This document shows positions 25,737 to 34,536 of a DNA stretch of 64,000 bases, piece after piece. The stretch covers positions 2,526,232-2,590,231 of the forward strand of contig NZ_LOJP01000001.1 in assembly GCF_001553785.1 (NCBI RefSeq). Direction: 5' to 3'. The notes under the pieces were generated by a model. It worked only from the letters and a program-made list of their open reading frames with translations. It made no database searches and was not told the origin of the DNA. The translations under genes were made by a program, and so were the position numbers. Positions within the stretch are counted from its first letter, which is position 1. Each line of letters starts with the position of its first letter. The DNA comes from Actinoplanes sp. TFC3 (GTDB lineage Bacteria; Actinomycetota; Actinomycetes; Mycobacteriales; Micromonosporaceae).

Positions 25737-26701
25737 CACTTGCCGCCGTTGACGGTGGCCTTGCTCAGGCTGCCGGAGGTGATGCCCCACGCGTCCAGGA
25801 TCTTGCCGTACGTGCCGTCCTTGATCAGCGCGTCGAGCGCCCCGGCGATCGCGTCCCGCAGTTGCGGCTTGGTCTTGTTCACGCCGATGCCGTACGGGGC
25901 GCCGTCGATCACGTCACCCGGCACGACCTCGAAGGCCTCGCCGTTCTGGGTGGTCTTGGAGATGTAGACGGCGCTCGGCAGGTCGTTCACGATCGCCTCG
26001 ATCCGGCCGGTGCGCAGCTGGGTCTGGTTCTGGCTGTCGCTGTCGGTGACCGTGATGGCCAGCGCCGGCTTGCCGCCCGCCTGGCAGCCGGTGCTGGTCT
26101 TCTCGGCGAACTCCTGCTGGCTGGTGCCGGTGACCACGGCGATCTTCTTGCCGCAGAGGGTGTCGGGGCCCGTGATGCCGGCCGGGTTGCCCTTCTTGAC
26201 CATGATGGTGATGCCGGAGGTCAGGTAGTCGACGAAGTCGACGGCCTTCTGCCGCTCGGCGGTGTCGTTCATGGCCGCGATGGTCACGTCCACCCGCGAC
26301 GACTGGAGGCTGGTGATCAGCGCGCCGAAGTCCTGGTTCTGGTACTCGGTGCGCAGCCCGAGCTTGGCGGCGACCGCGGTGATCAGGTCGTGGTCGGAGC
26401 CGATCACGGTGCTGCCGTCGGCGGCGTAGAAGTTGTTGGGTGCCGACTGCACGTACGAGCCGACCTTCAGCACGCCGGCGCTGGTCAGTTCGGCCGGAAC
26501 CTTGCTGGCGAGCGCGTCGTCCTTGCTGACGGCGGAGAGCAGGGCCGAGGTGTCCGGGACGGTTGACGACGTGCCGCCGCTGGCTCCGCCGGCCGCGTCG
26601 CCGGGCTGCGGAGCGGACGGGCCGCCGCAGGCGGTGAGTGCCAGGGTGGCCGTGAGCCCGGCGACGGCGACCCGTACCGGCAAGCTACGCAAAGAACGCA
26701 T
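25736..26701 (-). CDS. Amino acid-binding lipoprotein
   Basis: The 321-residue precursor has a lipobox cysteine at 25 (LALTACGG) and a family 3 solute-binding domain: GVLKVGSYVQSAPNNFYAADGS, then DVTIAAMNDTAERQKAVDFVDYL, GKKIAVVTGTSQQEF and LRTGRIEAIVNDLPSAVY. A loop around GNPAGITGPDTLCGKK resembles the second family 3 lipoprotein in this window (55190-56086), so the two look like paralogues. It is the first gene of the importer/RidA operon, divergent from a DauR-type regulator. Confidence 0.94.
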   Translation of the reverse strand: MRSLRSLPVRVAVAGLTATLALTACGGPSAPQPGDAAGGASGGTSSTVPDTSALLSAVSKDDALASKVPAELTSAGVLKVGSYVQSAPNNFYAADGSTVIGSDHDLITAVAAKLGLRTEYQNQDFGALITSLQSSRVDVTIAAMNDTAERQKAVDFVDYLTSGITIMVKKGNPAGITGPDTLCGKKIAVVTGTSQQEFAEKTSTGCQAGGKPALAITVTDSDSQNQTQLRTGRIEAIVNDLPSAVYISKTTQNGEAFEVVPGDVIDGAPYGIGVNKTKPQLRDAIAGALDALIKDGTYGKILDAWGITSGSLSKATVNGGK

Positions 26702-26851
26702 GAGGGGTGAAGCCTTCCTGGCAGAAGTTCGTGGTCACGGAACGTCAAGATCACCGTGAGAGAGAATTATCATGCCAAGAGATTCGTCTCAGGTCTATAG
26801 TCGTGATCAACTCACAACAATTCACAGCGAGTGACCTCCTGGAAAGGTGCC
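26702..26851. promoter_or_regulatory. Divergent promoter region, amino acid operon and DauR-type regulator
   Basis: This 150-bp AT-rich gap separates the two divergent units and must hold both promoters. A GATAAT-like -10 for the minus strand lies near 26770-26776, and a TATAGT-like element for the plus strand near 26802. Both are weak matches without clear -35 boxes. No convincing operator palindrome is seen. Confidence 0.4.
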
Positions 26852-27547
26852 ATGACCCCCGTGCAGTCGAGGACAGTTGTCGACGAGACTCGTGACCTAC
26901 GTCCGGAATTCGCGCCCTATCTGCGCTTCATGGCTTTCCTCGCCGACGTGCTCGGGCCCCGCGCCGAGATCGTCCTGCACGACCTGAGCGACCTTTCCCG
27001 CTCCATCGTCGCCGTCACCAACGGTCACATCAGTGGACGCGACGTGGGTGGCCCGGCGACAGACCTTGTTCTCAAAGTGCAGCAAAACCGAGCGCATTCC
27101 AACGACGATTACCTCGCCAACTACGCAGCGGAGTCGACCTCGGGGGGACGGTTCCGCTCGTCGACGTACTTCATTCGCGACACCGCCGGCGAGGTCGTCG
27201 GGATGCTCTGCGTCAATGTGGACGACGAGCCGCTGCTCAAGGCCTGGGAGCTGCTCGGCACGATCACCGCAACCACCACGACGCGGCAGGAGCCGCCGAG
27301 CCGGGGCGCGATCGCCGAGCGGCTGAGCGTCAGCGCGGACGAGCTGACCCTCGACGGCATCAACCGCGTCGTGCAGTCGCAAGGCGTGCCCGCGCACCGG
27401 ATGAACACCGACGAGAAGCTGCAGATCCTGCGCGAACTCGACCGCGCCGGCGTCTTCCTGCTCAAGGGCGCCGTCTCCCGGGCCGCCGAGACGCTGCACG
27501 TGTCGGAGCCGACGCTGTACCGCTATCTCAAACAGGTCCGGTCCTAG
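26852..27547 (+). CDS. YheO/DauR-type transcriptional regulator (PAS-like plus HTH)
   Basis: The 231-residue protein has an N-terminal YheO-like PAS domain (about 20-135: FMAFLADVLGPRAEIVLHDLSD, STYFIRDTAGEVVGMLCVNVD) and a C-terminal helix-turn-helix (about 160-230: LDRAGVFLLKGAVSRAAETLHVSEPTLYRYLKQV). DauR of Pseudomonas, in this family, controls D-arginine catabolism. The start at 26852 is chosen for its GGAAAGG site. Divergence from the importer/aminotransferase/RidA operon suggests it regulates that operon in response to an amino acid. Confidence 0.88.
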   Translation: MTPVQSRTVVDETRDLRPEFAPYLRFMAFLADVLGPRAEIVLHDLSDLSRSIVAVTNGHISGRDVGGPATDLVLKVQQNRAHSNDDYLANYAAESTSGGRFRSSTYFIRDTAGEVVGMLCVNVDDEPLLKAWELLGTITATTTTRQEPPSRGAIAERLSVSADELTLDGINRVVQSQGVPAHRMNTDEKLQILRELDRAGVFLLKGAVSRAAETLHVSEPTLYRYLKQVRS

Positions 27548-27709
27548 CGGCGGTGCCACCGGGGTGCGCTCCGGTAGGACGGCAACGCGCATCGCCGTAG
27601 ACGGATGTGCCAGGGCATCGAGCACGCCGCAGCCAGCGGACGGGAGGCCAGTGGCCCGGCAGTCCTTACACGCCATTATGGTGCGCTGGACCGTCTACTT
27701 GGAGGCCTC

Positions 27710-29566
27710 ATGCCCGGCGTTGTTCGCATCCCCATGGCCCACCACTCACCCGTGCGGGCCGTCGCCGGAACCTCCACGCCGGACGGCCAGGGCCTGATCC
27801 TGACCGCTGGCGGCGACGATCTGATCCGCTCGTGGGACGCGACCTCGGGTCTCCCGGCCGGCTTCCGCGCGCCCTGTGAGACGGTGCCCGTCACCTTCCT
27901 CGGCGTGGCCGGCGGGCGGCTGGTGGTGTGTGCGGACACCACGGCGATCCGCCGCTTCGACCTGGCTACCGGCGAGGAGGTGGGGGAGCGGCTGCGTCCA
28001 CCCGGCGCGGAATGGCTGCCACGAGGCGGTCTCGGGCCGGTCGCGTTGATCGACGAGCTTGTGGTTGCGGCGGGCGTCGGCGGCAAGCTGCACCAGTGGG
28101 ACGCCGTGACAGGCAAGCCCGCCGGCCGCCCTTGGACAGCGCACACCGGCAAGGTGCTGGCGCTGACCGCGACGCGGCTGCGCGACGGTCGCGCGGTCGT
28201 CGTGTCCGCTGGCGAGGACGGGCTGGTGTGCCGGTGGGACGCGGCAAGTGGGGAGCTGATCGGGTCACCGCTCGACGGGCCGCAGCGCCCGGTGATTGGC
28301 TTCGCTGTTGCCGGTGATGCCGGCCTGCTGATCGGCCAGGAGTGGAAGGGCTCTCTCCATCGCTGGGACGTGGCGACCGGTAAGCCGGCCGGTGCGCCGG
28401 TGCGGCGGGCCGGGCTCGGCTTGGTCGACACGGGCTTGGCCGTCACCCCGGACGGGCGTGTGTTGCTCTGCGCCGATCAGGCGGGGGTGCCGTGGCTGTG
28501 GGACCTGACCCGGGACCAGCCGGTCGCGGAGCCGCTGACCGTGCCGGTCTCCCTGGCCTCTGAGTTGGCGGTGGCACCGTCGGCGCAGGGCTGGCTGTTC
28601 GTCACCGGTGGAGAGAACGGCCTGCTGCGCCGGTGGACCATCGAGGGCCGGCCGGTTGGCGAGGACCTGGCCGGGCATCCCGCCCGGGTCGCCGAGCTGA
28701 TCGCAGTGCCGGGCGACCGCCCGGTCGTTGTGTCGAGCGGCCGGGACGGACTGCGGGCCTGGGACGCCACGACCGGGAAACCGGTGCAAGCCGCTCCCGG
28801 ATCGCTGCCGGGCGGCGACGGGCTTGCCGCGGCCTGGCTGCCCGACGGGCGTTTGATGGTGGCTACCGGCACTGACGAGGGTTTGCTGCGGTGTGACGTC
28901 TTTGGTGGCACGGTCGAGGAGCCGCTCGATGAGGAGCCGGATCACTACGGCATGACCGCGGTCGCTGCCGGGCAGCTACCGGACGGGCAGGTGTTCTTCG
29001 CCGGGACGAGCAGCGAAGGACTGGTCAACCTGATCGACGCGGCGACCGGCGAAACCCTGCGCGAACCGTTGCGGGGCCTGCGATCGCAGGTGCTCGCGGT
29101 GGCCGTGACCACGCTGGCCGATGGCACCGTGATGGCCGCGGCCGGCGGCGAGGACCGGCGGATCCTGCGCTGGAACGCGGTCACCGGGCACCAGATCGGT
29201 GAGCCGCTCACCGTCGGCAAGTGGTGGGTGATGCGGCTGGCGTTTTATCCGATCGCGGGCGGCCGGGTGCTGCTGAGCGCGGTTGACGATGACGGTGTGG
29301 TGCGCCGGTGGGACGCGGTCACCGGCGAGCCGGTCGGTGATCAGTTGGTGGCGGGGGGAGAGGCTGGACCGGCTTTGAGCCTTGAGGGTGTGGTGCCCGG
29401 GCAGGTGATCGCAGTGGGCCGCGACGAGGTGCTGCGGTGCTGGGACGTGCTCACCGGCCAGCACCTCGGGGACGTACCGCGGGCCGCGTGCGCTGCCACC
29501 GTCGCTGGGACGGGCGCCTTCGCGATCGGCCGCCTCGACGGCAGCATCACGATCACCCCGCTGTGA
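27710..29566 (+). CDS. WD40-repeat beta-propeller protein
   Basis: The 618-residue protein consists almost entirely of degenerate WD40 repeats. The recurring unit is L-x-x-AGGDD-x-x-x-RxWDxxTG-x-x-x-G, seen for example as LIRSWDATSGLP, LHQWDAVTGKPAG, VCRWDAASGELIG and LRRWTIEG, about 12-14 times at roughly 40-residue spacing. No kinase, caspase or other catalytic domain is attached, and no signal peptide is seen. The ATG at 27710 has a TTGGAGG site. It is probably an interaction scaffold of unknown partner. Its 3' end overlaps the convergent glycosyltransferase gene by 14 nt. Confidence 0.85.
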   Translation: MPGVVRIPMAHHSPVRAVAGTSTPDGQGLILTAGGDDLIRSWDATSGLPAGFRAPCETVPVTFLGVAGGRLVVCADTTAIRRFDLATGEEVGERLRPPGAEWLPRGGLGPVALIDELVVAAGVGGKLHQWDAVTGKPAGRPWTAHTGKVLALTATRLRDGRAVVVSAGEDGLVCRWDAASGELIGSPLDGPQRPVIGFAVAGDAGLLIGQEWKGSLHRWDVATGKPAGAPVRRAGLGLVDTGLAVTPDGRVLLCADQAGVPWLWDLTRDQPVAEPLTVPVSLASELAVAPSAQGWLFVTGGENGLLRRWTIEGRPVGEDLAGHPARVAELIAVPGDRPVVVSSGRDGLRAWDATTGKPVQAAPGSLPGGDGLAAAWLPDGRLMVATGTDEGLLRCDVFGGTVEEPLDEEPDHYGMTAVAAGQLPDGQVFFAGTSSEGLVNLIDAATGETLREPLRGLRSQVLAVAVTTLADGTVMAAAGGEDRRILRWNAVTGHQIGEPLTVGKWWVMRLAFYPIAGGRVLLSAVDDDGVVRRWDAVTGEPVGDQLVAGGEAGPALSLEGVVPGQVIAVGRDEVLRCWDVLTGQHLGDVPRAACAATVAGTGAFAIGRLDGSITITPL

Positions 29567-30368
29567 TGCTGGGGCTTCGCCGTTGCCAGCCGGACAGGGT
29601 GAGTTCGATGGCGCCGGCTGCGGCGAAGGCGTCGAGCCAGCCTTGCATGGGCCAGAAACCCCAGCGGCTGGCGAAGAGACGGCCGTTGCGAAGGATGTCG
29701 TCGAGGTGCTGCCAGGGCGGGGACAAGGTCGGGTGGTACTGGTGGTAGGCGTGCGCGCCGCCGACCCAGACCAGCGGAATGCCGGCGGTACGGGCGGTCC
29801 ACGCCAGGTCGGTGTCCTCGCCGCCGTAGCCCTCGTAGCCCTCGAAGAAGCCGCCCAGGGTGTCCCAGGTGGCAGCCGTCACGGCGAACGACAGGGACCA
29901 GAACAGGCGGTAGTCGTCGGGGCCGGCGACGACAGTGGAGCCGGCGGGCGGGGCGCGGCGGGCCGCGTGCGGGGACGTCAGCGACGGTAACGAGGCGGCG
30001 TCCTCGGGGAGCACACCCTCGGGCAGGTAGGTGACCGGGCCGCACAGCACACCATCCGGGTGCGCCCGCGCCGCGCAACCGTAGCGGTCGAGCAGGTCCG
30101 GGCCGGGCAGGCAGTCGGCGTCGAGGAAAATTAGCAGGTCGGCGTCGGCGGCTGCGGCACCGTGGTTGCGGCCGGCGGCGAGGCGCAGACCCGCCGGGCC
30201 GGGCGGGACGTGCACCAGCTCTGCGCCGGCGAATTCGGCGACCGGGGGCGGCGGCTCGGGGTCGAGCCAGACCAGGACCCGGTGGACGGGCTGTGCGGCC
30301 AGCAACCGCTGCTGGCGGCGTACGTGGTCGAGCCGCGCCGCGGAGCACAGCGTGATGACGGCGGTCAT
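29553..30368 (-). CDS. Glycosyltransferase family 2
   Basis: The 271-residue enzyme has the GT-A layout: LRLAAGRNHGAAAADADLLIFLDADCLPGPDLL with the DxD motif (DAD), and a C-terminal acceptor region with LGGFFEGYEGYGGEDTDLAWTARTAG, where the ED acid pair lies. It should transfer a sugar from a nucleotide donor to a glycan. It is last in a four-gene minus-strand operon, overlaps the preceding gene by 4 nt, and overlaps the convergent WD40 gene by 14 nt. Confidence 0.88.
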   Translation of the reverse strand: MTAVITLCSAARLDHVRRQQRLLAAQPVHRVLVWLDPEPPPPVAEFAGAELVHVPPGPAGLRLAAGRNHGAAAADADLLIFLDADCLPGPDLLDRYGCAARAHPDGVLCGPVTYLPEGVLPEDAASLPSLTSPHAARRAPPAGSTVVAGPDDYRLFWSLSFAVTAATWDTLGGFFEGYEGYGGEDTDLAWTARTAGIPLVWVGGAHAYHQYHPTLSPPWQHLDDILRNGRLFASRWGFWPMQGWLDAFAAAGAIELTLSGWQRRSPSITAG

Positions 30369-31345
30369 GCGCGCACCTCGGCGATCGCGTCGGCGGCGCG
30401 GCGGGCGGCGCCGGTGACATTCCACTGGGTCCAGTCGGGTTGCAGGGCGCGGGCCCGGTCGAGCAGCGCCGGCCAGGATTCCGGGTCCGGCCAGGCCGGG
30501 GCGACGACGGCGAGGTCACGGTCGGCGAGGATGCGCCCGGTGGTGGCCTGCTCGTCGAAGGGGCGCGGCTGCGGCACGACGACGGCTCGGGCGCCGGCGG
30601 CGGCGAGGTCGGCGACGCTGTTCTGCCCGGCGGCGGACACGATGACCTCGGCGCGCTGCAAGGCCTCCCACGGGTCCTCGACCCAGGTGGTCGCCGACGC
30701 GCCCGCATGCTGCCAGCGCGAGCCCGGGGTGGCCGACGCCGCGGCGGCGAGATCATGCTCGGCGACGCCGCCGCCGAGGACGAGCACGGTACCGGGCTCG
30801 CAGGGCAGCGAGCGGGTACGGCCGTCGAAGCGGGAGATGCCGCCGACCTCCACGATCCGGTGCGCCGCGGGCGAGGGGTGCACGCCGGTGGGCCAGGGGG
30901 CGAGGACACGCGACGCGGACGCGTACGCCAGCTTGTGCGAGGTGTCGCTGCGGTCGCCGGGCTGGGTGACGACGACCGTGGGCACCCCGAGCAGGCGTAC
31001 GAGCAGCGCCACCTCGACCGACACGTCCACGACGAAGCGGTCGAAGCGCCGATCGCCGAGGGCGCCGGCGATGGCGGCGAACCGGCGTGCATGCCCGGCG
31101 TGCCCGAGCGGCGCCCAGTGCAGCAGCCCGCCGGCGGTAGGGTCCATGCCAGCCGGGTCGGGCGCACCGGGCGGGCGGTCATTGTCGGGGTCGAGGCGAA
31201 CCCAGGTTGTCTCCGGTGGCAGCGTGGCAGGTGCGGCCAGGGAGCTGAAGACCACGACCTTGCCGCTCAGGTGGGGACGTACCGCGGAAAAACGGGTCCG
31301 ATGTCCTGCGCCGTGGTGATGGATGTACCAGCCGGTCAGACCCAT
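30365..31345 (-). CDS. GT28/MurG-like glycosyltransferase
   Basis: The 326-residue GT-B protein starts GWYIHHHGAGHRTRFSAV, like the glycine-rich N-terminal loop of MurG/GT28 enzymes. The C-terminal donor domain has VLVLGGGVAEHDLAAA and the signature VIVSAAGQNSVADLAAAGARAVVVPQPRPFDEQ. Neither donor nor acceptor is predictable. It is co-transcribed with three other glycosyltransferase genes (4-nt and 10-nt overlaps). Confidence 0.85.
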   Translation of the reverse strand: MGLTGWYIHHHGAGHRTRFSAVRPHLSGKVVVFSSLAAPATLPPETTWVRLDPDNDRPPGAPDPAGMDPTAGGLLHWAPLGHAGHARRFAAIAGALGDRRFDRFVVDVSVEVALLVRLLGVPTVVVTQPGDRSDTSHKLAYASASRVLAPWPTGVHPSPAAHRIVEVGGISRFDGRTRSLPCEPGTVLVLGGGVAEHDLAAAASATPGSRWQHAGASATTWVEDPWEALQRAEVIVSAAGQNSVADLAAAGARAVVVPQPRPFDEQATTGRILADRDLAVVAPAWPDPESWPALLDRARALQPDWTQWNVTGAARRAADAIAEVRA

Positions 31346-32424
31346 GCGCCGGCTCCCGCCCGATCGAATACCGTCTCCAGCTCAACGGCTCGCTGCTCCA
31401 GAGAGAAACGGGCCAGAGCCGCGGCGCGGGTGTGCAGCCGGTGATGCGTACCGCGGGTGCTCGCGAGCTGCTCGGCCGCGACCGCCAGAGCATCGGCGTC
31501 ACCCATCGGGACCAGCCGCACCGCCGACGCGGAGCCCGCGACCTCGCCGATGCCGCCGGCGTCGAACGCGGCGACGGGCGTACCCGTCGCCAGCGCCTCC
31601 GCGACCACCAGCCCGAACGGCTCCTCCCACAGCGGCGTGACCAGGGCGCAGGCGCTGCCCCCGACGAGATCGGCCAGCGCCGGCTGGCCGAGCGGCCCGA
31701 GGTAGGTGACGCCGTGGCCGAGGAACGGGCGAATGTGCTCCTGGAAGTACCCGATGTCTCCGACGCGGCCGGCGATGCGCAGTGTCCGGCCGGTCAGCCG
31801 CGCCGCCTGTACGGCCAGATGCACGCCCTTCTCCGGCACGATGCGCCCGAACCAGACCAGGTCCTGCCCGCCGGGGCCCAGCCGCCAGCGGTCGGCGTCG
31901 ATGGCGTTGGGCATCACCAGCGCGTTGACGCCGTGCTCACGCCATTCGGCGGCCGTGTAGGCGCTGACCGCGAACAGCCGCCCGGGGTGCGCGGCCGAAC
32001 GGGCCGCGGCGACGAGCCGGGGCAGCGGCGGGGTGTGCAGCGTGGTCACCACTGGCACGCCGAGCCCCGCGGCCCGGGTGAGCGGCTGCGGGTGCAGGCT
32101 GTGGTTGTCGACCAGGTCGATGGTGTCGGCGTGTTGCTGGATGAAGTCGAGCGCCCGCTCCAGGGCAGGCAGGGCCCGCTCGAGGTGACCGGGCGGGAAG
32201 GTGGAGTCGGTGGCGTCGCGCTCGTCGGGCCAGACCACGGCCGGCAGGCGGAACTCGGCGGGCCCGTCCTCCTGGAACTGCGAGCCCTCCACGGCGCACA
32301 GCAGCACCCGGTGCCCGCGGGCGCGCAGCATCCGGACGCGGTCCCACACCATGGCTTCCAGACCACCCGCGTGGGGTTCCCGGATGGGGTGACGCAGCGG
32401 GGCGATGACAGCGATCGTTTTCAT
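31336..32424 (-). CDS. Glycosyltransferase family 4
   Basis: This 362-residue GT-B enzyme has an N-domain with the acceptor-side loop HAGGLEAMVWDRV. Its C-domain has VWFGRIVPEKGVHLAV and the donor-binding EX7E element (WEEPFGLVVAEALATGTPVAAF). It is a retaining transferase of the kind found in capsule, exopolysaccharide and lipoglycan clusters. It overlaps both neighbours. Confidence 0.9.
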   Translation of the reverse strand: MKTIAVIAPLRHPIREPHAGGLEAMVWDRVRMLRARGHRVLLCAVEGSQFQEDGPAEFRLPAVVWPDERDATDSTFPPGHLERALPALERALDFIQQHADTIDLVDNHSLHPQPLTRAAGLGVPVVTTLHTPPLPRLVAAARSAAHPGRLFAVSAYTAAEWREHGVNALVMPNAIDADRWRLGPGGQDLVWFGRIVPEKGVHLAVQAARLTGRTLRIAGRVGDIGYFQEHIRPFLGHGVTYLGPLGQPALADLVGGSACALVTPLWEEPFGLVVAEALATGTPVAAFDAGGIGEVAGSASAVRLVPMGDADALAVAAEQLASTRGTHHRLHTRAAALARFSLEQRAVELETVFDRAGAGAWV

Positions 32425-33521
32425 CCAGCCTGCTCCGTCCGGCTCAGCACCCGCTCGTACACGCCGCTGTGGGCGGCTGTGATCGCCGAGGCCTGGGCGA
32501 TGCGCTGTCCGCGCCGCTCGGCCAGGCGCGCCAGGCGAGCGGCCGAACCGGGGCGGGCTCCCGCGGCGAGCAGCCGCCGTACGCCACCGGCGAGCGCGGC
32601 GCCGTCCCCGGCGGCGAAGAGCGCGAAGTCGTCGGGATGCTGTTCCCGCGCGTACCCGACGGGCGGGCCGGCGACCGGGACCCCGAGATCCCAGCACAGC
32701 TCAGCCCAGCCGGAGTGCGTGCCGGTGCGGTACGGCAGCACGGCCACGTCGAGGTCGGCGATCGACTGGGCCAGGGCTTCGTCGTCGAGCCGTTCGGTGC
32801 GGCGCAGCTCGGCGCCGGGGTGCCCGGCGATCAGGGCGGTGACCCGGTCACGGGCGGCCTCGTCGCGGACCCGTTCGTTGACGTGCACGCGACCGGTCGC
32901 GGCGATGCCCAGCGCCCGGAGCCGGTCGACGGCGTCGAGCAGGGTCTCGGCGGCCCGCACGGCGTCGGTGCCGGGGCGCAGGTCGCGCAGGTGCACGCCG
33001 AGGACGTACGCCTGCGACGGTGTTCCGGCCGGGGCCGGGGCGTCCAGGGGCAGCACGTGCGGGTGGGGGATGACGTCGGCCGGACGCCCCCAGCGGTCTT
33101 CGATCGTGGCAGCCGCGCCCGGCGTCAGGGTGATCAACGCGTCGGCGGCCCGGATGAGCACGTCGAGGTGCTCGCGGTGCGGTGCCTGATCGACTAGCTG
33201 CGGGTTCTCCAGGTCGTGCACGGTGTAGACCAGCGGGCGTTGCAAGGCGCGCAAGGCCTGCACGAGCGAGCGGAGGTGCCCGATCGGGAACGACTCGGTG
33301 CCGAAGTGCAGATGCATCAGGTCGAAGCGGTCCGCGTTCGCGCTCACCCAGGCGGCGTCGCACATGACCGGCGGCCACCAACGGCCATCCGAGGCCCCCG
33401 GCGGCACGGGATCGGGCAAAAGAGCCACCCCGGACCGCGACAGGACATTGCGGACGTACGGGTGACCAGCCGGGATCGAAGCCACTCTGACATCGGGTAC
33501 GACGGGTGCGGTAAGCGTCAT
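32421..33521 (-). CDS. GT-B glycosyltransferase (GT1/GT4-like)
   Basis: The 366-residue protein has GT4-like features: FDLMHLHFGTES, LVYTVHDLENPQ, DALITLTPGAAATIEDRWG and a C-domain with LDVAVLPYRTGTHSGWAELCWDLGVPVAG in the donor-binding position. The ATG at 33521 is preferred over an in-frame GTG at 33590 because the latter has no ribosome-binding site and lies inside the palindromic control region. It is the first gene of the minus-strand half of the glycan cluster. Confidence 0.82.
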   Translation of the reverse strand: MTLTAPVVPDVRVASIPAGHPYVRNVLSRSGVALLPDPVPPGASDGRWWPPVMCDAAWVSANADRFDLMHLHFGTESFPIGHLRSLVQALRALQRPLVYTVHDLENPQLVDQAPHREHLDVLIRAADALITLTPGAAATIEDRWGRPADVIPHPHVLPLDAPAPAGTPSQAYVLGVHLRDLRPGTDAVRAAETLLDAVDRLRALGIAATGRVHVNERVRDEAARDRVTALIAGHPGAELRRTERLDDEALAQSIADLDVAVLPYRTGTHSGWAELCWDLGVPVAGPPVGYAREQHPDDFALFAAGDGAALAGGVRRLLAAGARPGSAARLARLAERRGQRIAQASAITAAHSGVYERVLSRTEQAG

Positions 33522-33576
33522 CGTGGCGTCCTCGGGGTCGGTGAGGCCCCGTTGTTCCCTTGTCGCCCCGCAAAGA

Positions 33577-33595
33577 ATCTTGTTGTTCACAAGAT
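33577..33595. promoter_or_regulatory. Candidate operator of the divergent glycan cluster
   Basis: A perfect 7-bp inverted repeat, ATCTTGT-N5-ACAAGAT, lies between the two divergent halves of the glycosyltransferase cluster. It is the clearest symmetrical element in that 109-bp gap. No regulator gene is adjacent, so the protein that might bind is unknown. Confidence 0.45.
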
Positions 33596-33630
33596 CACTG
33601 AAATGAGGTCGCCCGGGGTATGAGCGGGCC

Positions 33631-34536
33631 GTGCAACAACCTGACCCGCGTACCCGCCACTACGGGGCGTTCTACGGGCTCGACGAGCCAGCCGGCGACG
33701 GCCCCATCGCCCTTGTCATCGGTAACTGCCAGGCCGAGTCGCTGCGGCTCATGATCGACGGCGGAGGACTGCGGACCGTACGGACCCCGCCCGTGCATGA
33801 GCTCACCGCCGCCGACCTGCCGTGCCTCGACCGGTGGCTGGCGCGCGCGGCGTTCCTGGTCACGCAGCCGGTCCGCGACGACTACCGCGGTCTGCCGCTC
33901 GGCTCGGCGCAACTGAGCGCCCGGCTCAGCCCCGCCGCCCGCACGCTGCACGTGCCGGTGATTCGCTTCGCCGGTCTCTACCCGGCGCACGCTATTGTGC
34001 GCCCGCCCGCCGATCCCAGCCTCGTCCCGCCCGTGGTCGCGTACCACGATCTGCGCCTGCTCGCCGAGGCCGCCGGGCTGCGCGCCCGCGCCCCGCTGGA
34101 CGTGCCGGCCGTCCGGGCGATCGCCGAGCTCTCCCTCGACGAGCTGCGCCGCCGGGAGGCCCAGCACACCACGGTGGTCGTCTCCGATCTGTTCGCGGCG
34201 CCGTCGTTCACGCAGATGCGCACCCTCAACCACCCCGGCAACCCCGTCTGGACGGCGCTGGCCAGCCGCGTCCGGGCGGCACTGGAGCTCCCGGAGCATG
34301 TCGTCGACCCGGGCCGGCCACTGCTCAACTCGGTGCACGCCCCGCGCGAGGCGGCGGTACTGCAGGCGTGGGGGCTCGACGAGCAGGAACGCCCGTACTG
34401 GGTGACCGACGGCCAGATCATCCCGGTTGAGCAGGTCCGGGAGGCGCACCTGTCCTGGTACGCCCGGCATGCCGACGTGGTGCAGGCCGGGCTGATCCGG
34501 CACGCCAGCGCGCTGCGCCTGCTGGGGCTGGCATGA
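33631..34536 (+). CDS. WcbI-family polysaccharide biosynthesis protein
   Basis: The 301-residue protein contains the IGNCQAESLRLMI motif and overall layout (VRFAGLYP-like and VSDLFAAPSFTQMRTLNHPGNPVW segments) of WcbI proteins. These are found in capsule clusters such as that of Burkholderia and are proposed to act as acetyltransferases on the glycan. The start is a GTG. It leads the plus-strand half of the glycan cluster and overlaps the next gene by 4 nt. Confidence 0.8.
   Translation: MQQPDPRTRHYGAFYGLDEPAGDGPIALVIGNCQAESLRLMIDGGGLRTVRTPPVHELTAADLPCLDRWLARAAFLVTQPVRDDYRGLPLGSAQLSARLSPAARTLHVPVIRFAGLYPAHAIVRPPADPSLVPPVVAYHDLRLLAEAAGLRARAPLDVPAVRAIAELSLDELRRREAQHTTVVVSDLFAAPSFTQMRTLNHPGNPVWTALASRVRAALELPEHVVDPGRPLLNSVHAPREAAVLQAWGLDEQERPYWVTDGQIIPVEQVREAHLSWYARHADVVQAGLIRHASALRLLGLA

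Noticed and set aside
33521..33590. Upstream GTG start for the first minus-strand glycosyltransferase of the glycan cluster
   Set aside because: It has no ribosome-binding site and would place coding sequence over the palindrome of the divergent control region.
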